A DNA stretch of 33,807 bases, taken from contig JAFEGK010000013.1 of the NCBI GenBank assembly GCA_018239985.1, forward strand, positions 43,592 to 77,398, written 5' to 3'. Source of the stretch: Verrucomicrobiota bacterium. Lineage in GTDB: Bacteria; Chlamydiota; Chlamydiia; Chlamydiales; Rhabdochlamydiaceae. The position numbers and the translations under genes are program-made. Numbering within the stretch: position 1 is the stretch's first letter; every line of letters begins with the position of its first letter. The notes under the pieces were generated by a model, which saw only the letters and a list, made by a program, of their open reading frames with translations, was not told the DNA's origin and made no database searches. Below, in pieces: positions 1 through 7,559 of this stretch.

Positions 1-107
1 TAAGCGCGATTACAGTATGTATATGCTTTACTGCCACAAGTAACCAACTCTACGCCAGCGGATTGTGCAACAATCTCGGGCTCTCTATGAAAGATGTGGG
101 TAATAGT

Positions 108-213
108 CAGGCCTTAAGGCCTGGGATTGTGGCTGATGGGCCGAGCTTCGTACTCGGCCCACCTTATTTTGAAAAAACCCGGCCCCTAAGGACCGGGTCT
201 CCTTCGAAGAAGG
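108..213. repeat. Dispersed hairpin repeat, copy 1
   Basis: A perfect 16-bp palindrome (CAGGCCTTAAGGCCTG, 108-123) is followed by a GC-rich stem-loop at 138-160 (GGGCCGAG, loop CTTCGTA, CTCGGCCC). The same two modules in the same order recur at 18230-18310. After the stems both copies continue with ACCTTATT and a GAAGGAT motif. Between copies one closing base pair of the second stem changes from G-C to G-T, so the stem is kept. This copy lies downstream of the minus-strand cytidine deaminase. It looks like a REP-like or bidirectional-terminator element; its spread in the genome is unknown. Confidence 0.7.
171..198 (-). terminator. Rho-independent terminator of the cytidine deaminase gene
   Basis: Read on the minus strand, ACCCGG (198-193) pairs with CCGGGT (182-177). 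The stem is extended inside by GG/CC around a CTTA-type loop and is followed directly by six T residues. It begins about 28 bases after the stop codon of the minus-strand deaminase gene, the expected place and form for an intrinsic terminator. A second small hairpin, CCTTC-GAA-GAAGG, lies at 201-213 between the stop and this terminator. Confidence 0.8.
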
Positions 214-225
214 ATGAAAAATAGA

Positions 226-1137
226 CTACCTCTCCAGCATTCCACTTTTTTCGACTACGAAAACAGCCTCAGGCGCGATGTGCTTGAGCAGAGCTCGCGA
301 AGCGGCCTCCTGACTGATCTTGGCACCCCCATTCTCATAGAAGGCGACCGCTTTAATTTCGCTATAGTCCTTCATATCAGCCACTAATGAGATGAGCGCT
401 GCCTGCAGTGGCGAAATGCTCGGGTTAAAGGCGGCGTTCTCTAGATGGGATCCTAGGTAGATTTTTCCATCGTGGGTTTCGATCGCCACCCCTGATTTCG
501 ATTGGCTATAGGGAGCATAGGAGGCCTCGGCAGCCTCGATCGCTCGGGCTATCAGCTTTGATCCATGGACGATGAGCCGGCATCGATCGGGCAGTGTCAT
601 GAGGTTTCCTGATAGGCCAAGATCTTGTGGGCCAAAGGCCGAGGGAAGGAGGGTTGCAAGGGTTGTAGGCTGGTTATTCGGGGTTAAAATCAACAAATGG
701 CCATCTCCACCCATCTCATTTAAAAACTGCCTGCAATGGCCACAAGGGGCAGCGGAAAGGGCCATCGCGATGAGCTCAGTTTCGCCATAATTGCGAGCAT
801 TCGCGACCATAAATTGCTCCCCATGGATGCAGCAATTCAGCGGGTTTCCTGGAAATTCGAGATTGACCCCCAAATAGATCCGGCCGCTTTTCCCCAATGC
901 TGCCACCCCCACATTATAGTTGGAGATCTGCGGTCTTGCAAATCTTTGCGCTACAGGGATGAGCCGTTGCAAAAGTTCCTCCACGTCAATTCCGCAGCAA
1001 TCGAGCAACTGCTCTACCTTTTCGGGAGCTAGGACGAAGGGATTTGGGGGAAGTAGTTCATAGAGCATTTGATCCTCTTCTGAAGGGTATAAAGGATTAA
1101 GGATTAAAAGGGCGAAAAATAGGAGTTTCTGAAACAT
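226..1137 (-). CDS. cdd: Two-domain cytidine deaminase
   Basis: Probably hydrolyses cytidine/deoxycytidine to uridine/deoxyuridine in pyrimidine salvage. The 303-residue protein has the duplicated architecture of E. coli and plant enzymes. The catalytic N-terminal domain has H105-G-E107 and P-C132-G-H-C135-R-Q-F, giving zinc ligands His105, Cys132 and Cys135 and proton shuttle Glu107. The C-terminal half (about 195-300) is the vestigial copy with APYS, SGVA, ENAAFNP and LQAAL but no zinc ligands. HGE replaces the usual HAE. The SAAPCGHCRQFLNE stretch looks closer to my memory of plant enzymes than to E. coli. The start at 1137 has a good AAGGAAG site and adds a hydrophobic signal-like N-terminus (residues 4-18). 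Met24 also follows an AGAGGA site and would give a cytosolic enzyme of 280 residues. An upstream TTGCAA-17-TATGAA is a possible promoter. Function is confident; export is uncertain. Confidence 0.9.
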   Translation of the reverse strand: MFQKLLFFALLILNPLYPSEEDQMLYELLPPNPFVLAPEKVEQLLDCCGIDVEELLQRLIPVAQRFARPQISNYNVGVAALGKSGRIYLGVNLEFPGNPLNCCIHGEQFMVANARNYGETELIAMALSAAPCGHCRQFLNEMGGDGHLLILTPNNQPTTLATLLPSAFGPQDLGLSGNLMTLPDRCRLIVHGSKLIARAIEAAEASYAPYSQSKSGVAIETHDGKIYLGSHLENAAFNPSISPLQAALISLVADMKDYSEIKAVAFYENGGAKISQEAASRALLKHIAPEAVFVVEKSGMLER

Positions 1138-1208
1138 CTTCTTCCTTGGTTAGAATAGGAAGCGAGTATTCATACTCCTCTAGGAGGCAAATTGCAAGGA
1201 AAAGTTCG

Positions 1209-1236
1209 CGCTGAATATTGACTTATATCCAGCGCA
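1209..1236 (-). terminator. Hairpin between effector candidate and cdd, possible terminator
   Basis: An inverted repeat, GCGCTG...CAGCGC, with a further ATAT/ATAT pairing inside and a TGACTT loop, sits about 20 bases downstream of the stop of the minus-strand gene ending at 1255. On the minus strand it is followed by GAACTTTTCC, a weak T-tract, so termination may be partial. Confidence 0.4.
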
Positions 1237-1254
1237 AGGATTTGGAGGGTAAAT

Positions 1255-3678
1255 TTACATGATCGACAGTGCAGTGCTATTCGACTGCCGCATCGTCTCG
1301 TAGGCGCTGGCTACGCCTCTGCCAAAGCTAGCAAATAGGCCAAAGGCTCTGCCCGCAATGTTGCAGACTCCAACGACGACTCCGCCGATCATCTCGCCAT
1401 TTTTAGCCATGCCGATATTAGCAGTAAAGCGGGTGGCAATATTGGCAGGGACTCTGACAACTTTGGCCACTTTTTCTGGTAGAACATCATCTGCGACTTT
1501 TGAACCTGCGACGGCAAGGCGATTTATTGGCATCCCGCCCATTGGAATGGAGACGGCCCCTTCGATTGCCGCCATTTGTAGCGGCTTGCCTTCTGTAAGG
1601 GCAAGGAGCCCCGAAACTCCGATCGTGCTCGCCCATTGGGTGAGTCTGTTATAGCTATAGACGTTATACGCTGTTTCAGCCACGTAGTTCAACATTGAGC
1701 CGATTGCATTTCCAGAGACTTCTAATAGGCTATTATCAACAACTCCATCGTTGACGGCTTGGTACATCAGGACTGCTAAAGTTCCCGCTGTTGCCATAAC
1801 AGCCAAACGGGTATAATTGCGCTCTTTAATATCTGTGCCTACACGCCTTGCCACTTTTTCTGCAACAACTATCCCGCCAACTAATTTCACAGCTGTGTTT
1901 GCCGGGATAAAGCAGTATTGTTTCAGAGAGTCTGTCACTGCGAGGACTGAATCGAGGGTAGCTTGTGGGGCACTTCTGACCAGCATGAGAGCTCCAGCTC
2001 CCACTGCAGCCACTCCTAGTGCACGCCGTTTTTTAAACTCTCGGCGGACGATCCGATCTGGCCCCCGCACTTTCGGCGCTGCATAAGAGATCGCTTGGTC
2101 CGCGATCGTTGCTCCAAAAATGGCTGTAATCGGGTGGTTCGCAACAGCTCTTACACCATTAACGACAAACTCTGGCATCCAATTTGTCAATGTGTGGACG
2201 GCCACCTCTGGAAGCAATTGACTGGCTACAGTGGCTCCAGCCGTGACAAGGGCTAAGGGGCCAACCTGTACAGGGCCTATTTGCGCAACCGGGTTAGCAA
2301 GCAGTCCAGTATTCTGATTTTGAGGTTTTGGCACCTGATCAAGCGTTAAGTCTTTCCTAACCCGCGTCCGGTGCGCTGCGATGTGTCCTTTTAAGGTTGC
2401 TGCATTCTGCACAGCTGCATCTTCATTTCTTTTATCGACCGCTTGTTTCTGCTCAGCAGTCGCATTCTGCGCGTAGTCTTCTGGAGCAGGTGTCTGATAC
2501 TCGTTACCTTGATGGAAGCCAATCGCGTGTGTGGCAATCGCCCCAAGGGCTGACAGTTCTGTTTTGACCTCATCTAAGAGCCCTTCCTTCATCTCATTGA
2601 GGAAAATAGTATTTTGAAAACCCTCTGCCTGAAACTCATTTCCAGGTGTTGCGTCTACATGCATCGCAAATTTGATCGCTTCGCGCATGAAAACATCTTC
2701 AAGTCGTTCTCTTTTCAGCGGGCGCTGGGTTTGCCGAGAAAAGTCTAGATTACTACGGGCATCGGTAAATAGCAGCGCTGCCACATCCAATGCATATTCG
2801 TTCTGCACTTCTGTAGGTTTGGATCCTTTCGAAAACGGATTCAGTTTGCTGAAAGTAAAACCAGTGTGCCCAGCAATATCGGCCTTTACTTGTTCATAGA
2901 GTTTATTTGCAGCCGCATTCCTATCCTCTGGACCAACTGGATGGGCAACTAGTGCATGGTAAAGAGCATATTTATCGAGTTTCTCAACTTTGTCCAAAAG
3001 CCCTTTTAAGTGCTGGATCTCTTGATGGATTTTATTAGCGACCATCTGATCATTGATTGGCCCTTGCAAGGCTTGTTCTCTATCTGCAATTTTGCCCTTC
3101 AAAGTGTCGATTAATCTTTTTTGATAGAATTCGATAAAAAGCACTCGTCTCGTAATGATGGCCTTGATTCCTGGCTCTGCCTGGAGATGGGGTGGCAAAT
3201 GAGCCAGAGTTTGTGGCAATAACTTATCAAATGCCTCTTGCTCGGTCAATGTAAGGGCGCTAAGAGCTTTATCGTTATTTTTCTGCAGCGACTCTTTAGC
3301 TCTATCTGAGTTGTTCCCTTTGCAGTGTGGAAGTAGAGAAATGCCCATCTCTCTTTGCACTTTTGCTGATTTTTCTAGGAAAGGTTGAAGCACATCATTT
3401 GCTTCTTTGACATCGCGCATGGAAATGTGCTCTTGAAAACCAGTTTTGGGATTTGTGTAGGTCGCAACTAGAGTATCCGAAGGAAACGAAAAATCTTCAA
3501 TAACATTGAGGTGAGCAGCATCGATACGACCTAACGCTACTTCTCGTTTAAGGAAGTATTCTCTCACTGCGATATAATCCTCTCGCTCTTGAGTGAGATC
3601 CCGTTTGACACTGTACCCTTTATATGTAACGGAATAATTGTCTCTAATCCGTTTTAAGGTTGCTGAAGAAGTACTCAT
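1255..3678 (-). CDS. Large T3S-linked protein, effector candidate
   Basis: I do not recognise this 807-residue protein. The start at 3678 (MSTSSATLKR) is chosen because AGGAG lies five bases upstream; a longer frame from 3729 lacks such a site and reads back through the intergenic hairpin. The N-terminal half is hydrophilic and largely helical, with a likely coiled-coil at about residues 175-240. The C-terminal half, from about residue 470, is rich in Ala, Gly and Val and has several weakly hydrophobic stretches (around 475-490, 555-570, 600-612 and 625-640), suggesting membrane interaction. There is no Sec signal peptide, and the Ser/Thr-rich first ten residues suit a T3S signal. It is the last gene after SctE and SctB, so it is probably a co-expressed effector or translocon accessory. 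That is inference from position and composition. Confidence 0.6.
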   Translation of the reverse strand: MSTSSATLKRIRDNYSVTYKGYSVKRDLTQEREDYIAVREYFLKREVALGRIDAAHLNVIEDFSFPSDTLVATYTNPKTGFQEHISMRDVKEANDVLQPFLEKSAKVQREMGISLLPHCKGNNSDRAKESLQKNNDKALSALTLTEQEAFDKLLPQTLAHLPPHLQAEPGIKAIITRRVLFIEFYQKRLIDTLKGKIADREQALQGPINDQMVANKIHQEIQHLKGLLDKVEKLDKYALYHALVAHPVGPEDRNAAANKLYEQVKADIAGHTGFTFSKLNPFSKGSKPTEVQNEYALDVAALLFTDARSNLDFSRQTQRPLKRERLEDVFMREAIKFAMHVDATPGNEFQAEGFQNTIFLNEMKEGLLDEVKTELSALGAIATHAIGFHQGNEYQTPAPEDYAQNATAEQKQAVDKRNEDAAVQNAATLKGHIAAHRTRVRKDLTLDQVPKPQNQNTGLLANPVAQIGPVQVGPLALVTAGATVASQLLPEVAVHTLTNWMPEFVVNGVRAVANHPITAIFGATIADQAISYAAPKVRGPDRIVRREFKKRRALGVAAVGAGALMLVRSAPQATLDSVLAVTDSLKQYCFIPANTAVKLVGGIVVAEKVARRVGTDIKERNYTRLAVMATAGTLAVLMYQAVNDGVVDNSLLEVSGNAIGSMLNYVAETAYNVYSYNRLTQWASTIGVSGLLALTEGKPLQMAAIEGAVSIPMGGMPINRLAVAGSKVADDVLPEKVAKVVRVPANIATRFTANIGMAKNGEMIGGVVVGVCNIAGRAFGLFASFGRGVASAYETMRQSNSTALSIM

Positions 3679-3701
3679 TGTTCTCCTATCTAATAAAGAT
3701 T

Positions 3702-3726
3702 GCCGCCGAACCCATCGTCCGGCGGC
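3702..3726 (-). other. Intercistronic GC-rich hairpin
   Basis: GCCGCCG (3702-3708) pairs perfectly with CGGCGGC (3720-3726) around an 11-base loop, in the 60-base gap between the SctB-like gene and the next gene on the minus strand. No T-run follows on that strand. It may stabilise the upstream message or reduce read-through rather than terminate it. Confidence 0.4.
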
Positions 3727-3738
3727 CACGTATCACGA

Positions 3739-4665
3739 TTAACCGTTGACACTGTTTGTTCTGTTGATGTTCTCCAAGACTTGGATCTCAGCATTCTGAG
3801 ACTCGAAGGCCTTGTTTGCAGCCTGGCCAAGATCTGAAGCTGCAGAACCTGCCATTTGCGTTGATGTCTGCTGCAACGAGTTGTCAGCATCATGCTTTGC
3901 TTTTTGAGCAGTCAACCCCCCTTGAACACCATTTGAAACAGCTGTAACTCCTTGGGTTGTCATCTGCGTGTAGGTGCCTATGACTTGCTGTCTAGAGTTT
4001 GCTCTCTGTACGGCAGAGTTATAGTTCATTGAGGCTTGGTCAAAGTCTTTATTGACCCTTGATTCCCACTCGTTGAACTCAGCAGCACTCTTTTCTTGTT
4101 TCAAGATACGAACTGCATCTTTGGTTTCTTGAGCATCTGAAGCATTTTCGAAATTCCCATTTTCAAACTGATCTCGAAGTGCGTTAGAACCTCGTCCAGG
4201 TTGGAATGGACCATTCATTTCAGCCTCATCAGGCGCAACTGTAAGAGCCGCTTTCAGTCCTTTCATCGGAGTGAGTTTATTTAATGTATCCGACTCTTCT
4301 TTCGCAATTTCTTGTCCGGCCTCATTTCTTTGCATATAGGTTTGCACGCCAAGACTTGCTGCAGCGCTGGCTATTGAAAGTGCACCCATGACGGAATACA
4401 TGATCAACTGGTCGTTACCGCTAGCGATCTGCGCTTGAGCTGCTCCATGAGCTTCGGCGCTCTGGGCTTGGACCATGTTGATTTTCTGCTTCTGGTCCAT
4501 CGCGAGGATCTGACCGTAAAGGGCCATGATTTCGTAGATGAGCAGCTGCGCTAGAGCTGCGGGGCCTGCTGAGATCTTCATCAACGCGTTGCCGGCACCA
4601 GCATCGGAACTCCCTTGAGCTTGGTTAGGAGCTGCATTATTTTGACCATTAACTAATGTTGCCAT
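3739..4665 (-). CDS. sctB: SctB-type (CopD/YopD/SseD-like) translocator
   Basis: Probable minor hydrophobic translocator, which with SctE forms the T3S pore in the host membrane. The 308-residue protein has a polar N-terminus, a helical segment at about 25-60, one hydrophobic region at about 75-95 (LIMYSVMGALSIASAAASLG), and a long polar, Gln/Ala-rich helical C-terminus. One membrane segment plus C-terminal helices is the usual YopD/EspB/SseD layout. The start at 4665 (MATLVNGQNN) has AGAGG upstream; the longer frame from 4743 would run into the end of the preceding gene and adds a Lys-rich artefact. It lies 31 bases after the SctE-like gene, so the two are probably co-transcribed. The assignment rests on topology and gene order rather than clear sequence identity. 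Confidence 0.65.
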   Translation of the reverse strand: MATLVNGQNNAAPNQAQGSSDAGAGNALMKISAGPAALAQLLIYEIMALYGQILAMDQKQKINMVQAQSAEAHGAAQAQIASGNDQLIMYSVMGALSIASAAASLGVQTYMQRNEAGQEIAKEESDTLNKLTPMKGLKAALTVAPDEAEMNGPFQPGRGSNALRDQFENGNFENASDAQETKDAVRILKQEKSAAEFNEWESRVNKDFDQASMNYNSAVQRANSRQQVIGTYTQMTTQGVTAVSNGVQGGLTAQKAKHDADNSLQQTSTQMAGSAASDLGQAANKAFESQNAEIQVLENINRTNSVNG

Positions 4666-4696
4666 TTTATTTTTCCTCTTTTTATTTTTATGTTTA

Positions 4697-6058
4697 TTAA
4701 ACTGGTGCGTACTGCGTAAACAACTGAGCAAATCCCGCTTCACCTTTCATTAAATCCATGAGTGAACGGTTGCCGACGTTTTGCTGTTTAATAATGTCTG
4801 CATCGTGCTTCTGGTCTTCAGTTGTTTGGGTGTTGTTCATTTCTAACGCATTTCTAATCAGCGTCATGTTCGCGTTGATAACGGCAAGGTCTTTCTCTAA
4901 GAACCCTTGAGAAATATTGATTCCCCCTTCTGCGGCTTGACCACCTGCTTGGACAAGTCCTCCAACGCGGAACAGTGCTCTAGAAAACTTGACGAAGTTC
5001 TGGCCAAATTGCTCTGCTATATCGCTTGTCGATTGTGCAACTGCGCCAAAAGAACTCCCGAGCGAAGCAACAACTGCGATCACTGCGACGATCATCGAAA
5101 GGATCTGCTCAATTTTCTTACGCTCTTCTTCAGATACACTGGCATGAAGCATAATGCTTTCAGCGATGTTGCTGACGAGCCCTGTTCCAGAAATCGCCTG
5201 AAGTGCGATAACAGCTTTTGGGCTTATTTTGCTCAGAAGATTCTTCAATCCAGAGCCTAGTCTATTTAACAGAGATGTTGAATCACTTGCAGCAGTACCG
5301 GCTCCCTCAGCAGCTGTCTCAGCTGCCTCGGTTACGTCTGTTGCAACCGTATCAGCGACTGTCTCTGCTGCGGCAGCTTCACCTGTTCCGAGCGATGCGA
5401 TCATGACGATCACAACGACGATAGCGGCCGAAAGAGCGTCTGCGACATCCTTAGGCACTCCCATATCTTGGAGCACGTCTGAAATCCCCTGTGTAATTTT
5501 TGACAACGCACCTGTCATCGCAAGAATAGACAGAGCTGTAATGAGGAGCAATTCTGGATTACAAGTCACAATCGCTGCAATCGCTGAAAACACGGCGACG
5601 AACGCTTCGATCAATTTCTGCCACCAGGATTCATTTTGGAGGTCATTGAGCGCCTTGATCGCTTTCTCAAGGTTTTGTTGGGCAACCGCGAGCTGCACTT
5701 TTGAGATATCACTATTATAGCTGGCTTTCTTCTCGCCCCATTTTGAAATGTTTACCTGTAGGGTTTGCAGCGCAAGCACCATCTCTGTCATCGCTTGAAT
5801 AAAGGCTGAACTTGATGTTCCTTCATCATTCGATGCATCTTGGCTTCCATCTGCTGGCGTCAGCTCGACAATTTTGCCCTCTTTAGCAGCCGATTTGCTT
5901 CTGGCTACATCCGATTCTACAGCTTTAAGAGCGGCGGCTAATTTCAATAGCTCTTCTTGCTGTTTTTTCTTCTCTTTTTCAGAGATAAGAAGCGCAGGCC
6001 CATTTTCCCCAATAAAAGCCGGCTGAGTAACTGCTAAATTATTATTTTGCGCTGACAT
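4697..6058 (-). CDS. sctE: SctE-type (CopB/YopB/SseC-like) major translocator
   Basis: Probable major pore-forming translocator inserted into the host or inclusion membrane. The 453 residues are close to CopB length. There is a coiled-coil-prone N-terminus (28-60 and 110-145), a long hydrophobic hairpin region (150-183), then ITQGISDVLQDMGVPKDVADAL leading into a second membrane segment (208-231). The hydrophobic/amphipathic/hydrophobic order is the hallmark of the IpaB/SipB/YopB/SseC family. A further hydrophobic stretch (320-342) and a polar helical C-terminus follow. The start at 6058 has a GGGAG site. A consensus-like promoter lies immediately upstream at 6079-6107. The SctB-like gene follows directly. 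No SycD/LcrH-type chaperone gene is seen in this window, so it must be elsewhere or replaced. Confidence 0.8.
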   Translation of the reverse strand: MSAQNNNLAVTQPAFIGENGPALLISEKEKKKQQEELLKLAAALKAVESDVARSKSAAKEGKIVELTPADGSQDASNDEGTSSSAFIQAMTEMVLALQTLQVNISKWGEKKASYNSDISKVQLAVAQQNLEKAIKALNDLQNESWWQKLIEAFVAVFSAIAAIVTCNPELLLITALSILAMTGALSKITQGISDVLQDMGVPKDVADALSAAIVVVIVMIASLGTGEAAAAETVADTVATDVTEAAETAAEGAGTAASDSTSLLNRLGSGLKNLLSKISPKAVIALQAISGTGLVSNIAESIMLHASVSEEERKKIEQILSMIVAVIAVVASLGSSFGAVAQSTSDIAEQFGQNFVKFSRALFRVGGLVQAGGQAAEGGINISQGFLEKDLAVINANMTLIRNALEMNNTQTTEDQKHDADIIKQQNVGNRSLMDLMKGEAGFAQLFTQYAPV

Positions 6059-6078
6059 AATATTCTCCCTTATTAATA

Positions 6079-6107
6079 ATTTTAATATATTATTAATTTT
6101 TTGTCAA
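6079..6107 (-). promoter_or_regulatory. Promoter of the sctE-sctB genes
   Basis: Minus strand: TTGACA (6107-6102), a 17-base spacer, then TAAAAT (6084-6079), in an AT-rich 72-base gap. The -35 hexamer is a perfect match to consensus. Its surrounding 21 bases are identical to those around the -35 of the promoter at 7433-7461. The RNA start would fall near 6072, about a dozen bases before the sctE ATG, so the leader is very short. Confidence 0.75.
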
Positions 6108-6130
6108 ATTTTAATTAATTACTTAAGTGC

Positions 6131-6592
6131 TTAAGCCACAACTTGTCCAAGCATATTTGTCAAGGCTGACTGAATGCCGTTAACTGCCTGAAGCATCTGG
6201 GCTTTCATCTGTAAGTTAGAAGCATCCGTAGAGGTTTGCCCCTGCCCCGATTGCACCATCCCGTCCTGCTGAGACTCGTTTGACTGCGCTGTAGAAGAGT
6301 CCACGTTATACTGTGCCTGCAATTTATTGATTTCATCTGAGGTCCAGCTTTGCCCTTCTGGTACCTTTTGGATGGCCTCGGCATCGTTTTGCAGAATTTG
6401 ATTGTAGTGATTATACATCGCGTTTTCTATAGAAGCGTCAATCATCGTCGTCTTAGAATCGACGATCTGCTGCATCGACATTGAGTCTTGGTCTTTCCCT
6501 ACCGCCGTCATCAGAGCGTACATAAAGTTCTGACGATGAGACGGTTCGAGCGCTATTGGTGCTGGAATTAAATTAATTGGTTCTTGTGCCAT
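6131..6592 (-). CDS. Small Gln-rich helical protein of the translocon operon
   Basis: Not recognised by family. The 153-residue protein has no signal peptide or membrane segment. It begins with a Pro/Leu-rich stretch (NLIPAPIALEP), is predicted helical at about 20-85, has a low-complexity Ser/Gln/Asn stretch at about 95-122, and ends in an amphipathic helix (LQMKAQMLQAVNGIQSALTN). Composition resembles small secreted T3S proteins such as filament or translocon accessory subunits. It starts 22 bases after the EspA-like gene and just before sctE, so it is probably co-transcribed with the former. The start at 6592 is preceded by AAGGAG. A secreted substrate or a dedicated chaperone is possible; I cannot decide. 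Confidence 0.7.
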   Translation of the reverse strand: MAQEPINLIPAPIALEPSHRQNFMYALMTAVGKDQDSMSMQQIVDSKTTMIDASIENAMYNHYNQILQNDAEAIQKVPEGQSWTSDEINKLQAQYNVDSSTAQSNESQQDGMVQSGQGQTSTDASNLQMKAQMLQAVNGIQSALTNMLGQVVA

Positions 6593-6614
6593 TATTTTTC
6601 TCCTTATATTTTTA

Positions 6615-7388
6615 TTAACTTGTTTTTTCGTTCTGGATCATCGCCGATGTCAACTTTAAGTAAGCCTGAATCGAGCTCTGGTCGATACCAAGGTACTGCT
6701 TATACTGCTCTGTCTGGAATTGAAGCTGGGTATTTGTCGTTGTGGAAAGCGCTGAGGTTGACTGGTTTAGAGTCTGGAATCCATCTTGAAGGGTCTTTAG
6801 GGCTGAGTCATAACCGTTTCCAGCATTTTGATTAGCGAGCATAAGCCATGCAGCCATCCCTGAAGCATTTCCCCACACATTTATCGTTTGACCACTTCCA
6901 TCCGATTCGGTGAAGTCCCCTTTAATATTCTTAATCGCAGACAACATGTTACTAATCGTTCCCTGATCGAAAATGGAGTCTTTACCTAGCGACTGCTGCC
7001 ACTTAAGGAAGGCCTCCAATCCATCGATGTTGTTGATAATTTGTTGAGCATCAGCAATCTGCTGCTTACTCGGAACATCAGGGTTACCAGGAGCCGTTTG
7101 GAGAGTATTACATCCATTCTGGGCATCCTGAAGCATGTTACGCATATCAGTATCGATGTTGTCCATTGCAGAGAGTGTCGAAATCTGGTCACCGCTCATG
7201 TTCATAACAGCGCTCATCACCTCTTGAACTCCGAACATAGGGTTCTTCATGTGGGAGAGAGCTGCCGCTAGCCTTTGAATCTCTTGACAGTCGAATTGAT
7301 ACGCTTCCTGAGCCGCCTCGTAAGCTGCTAAGTCTTTAGCAATTTGAGGGTTAAGCGTTGGAAGGAAGTTATTTGAACTTGAACTCAT
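6615..7388 (-). CDS. EspA/SseB-like secreted translocon protein (putative)
   Basis: This 257-residue protein is hydrophilic, without signal peptide or clear membrane span. It is helical at the N-terminus (about 13-50), has a middle region rich in Asn, Asp and Gly, and ends with a long amphipathic helix of the type STTTNTQLQFQTEQYKQYLG. That C-terminal pattern is typical of EspA/SseB filament and of tip proteins. It is first in its transcript, behind an excellent promoter (7433-7461), and precedes sctE and sctB, the same relative position as sseB before sseC and sseD in Salmonella SPI-2. The start has AGAGG upstream. The EspA/SseB label comes from context and helix pattern, not demonstrated homology. 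A tip protein or another secreted substrate is the main alternative. Confidence 0.6.
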   Translation of the reverse strand: MSSSSNNFLPTLNPQIAKDLAAYEAAQEAYQFDCQEIQRLAAALSHMKNPMFGVQEVMSAVMNMSGDQISTLSAMDNIDTDMRNMLQDAQNGCNTLQTAPGNPDVPSKQQIADAQQIINNIDGLEAFLKWQQSLGKDSIFDQGTISNMLSAIKNIKGDFTESDGSGQTINVWGNASGMAAWLMLANQNAGNGYDSALKTLQDGFQTLNQSTSALSTTTNTQLQFQTEQYKQYLGIDQSSIQAYLKLTSAMIQNEKTS

Positions 7389-7432
7389 TTTTATTACCTC
7401 TTTTTAATTAAATCTATCTTTCCTTAATCGCA

Positions 7433-7461
7433 ATTGTAGCAAATAATTAATTTTTTGTCAA
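7433..7461 (-). promoter_or_regulatory. Promoter of the EspA/SseB-like gene
   Basis: Minus strand: TTGACA (7461-7456), a 17-base spacer, then TACAAT (7438-7433). This is the best sigma70/sigma66-type promoter in the window. The predicted RNA start near 7426 leaves a leader of about 38 bases with AAGAGG before the ATG at 7388. Confidence 0.8.
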
Positions 7462-7493
7462 ATTTTTGTTAAAATTAAATTAAGTAATGAAGT

Positions 7494-7531
7494 TTAAAAA
7501 GAGAAGGGGGGGGCTTACAGCGTTGTAAGCC
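7494..7531 (-). terminator. Probable terminator of the 143-residue gene
   Basis: GGCTTACA (7512-7519) and TGTAAGCC (7524-7531) form a perfect 8-bp stem with a GCGT-type loop, about 28 bases after the stop of the minus-strand gene ending at 7560. On that strand the stem is followed by a C8 run, TTCTC and a T5 tract. It would separate that gene from the next promoter. Confidence 0.5.
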
Positions 7532-7559
7532 GTTGATAATTAGAATATTACGGAAAAAT

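Noticed and set aside
1-107. Open frames on both strands in the first 107 bases
   Set aside because: Both are short and partial, no start or recognisable motif is visible, and the plus frame runs on through the hairpin repeat. A gene fragment is possible but cannot be supported.
7506-7513. G8 tract upstream of the EspA-like gene promoter as a phase-variation switch
   Set aside because: It lies about 45 bases upstream of the -35 and directly beside the terminator hairpin of the neighbouring gene, so no clear switching mechanism can be argued.
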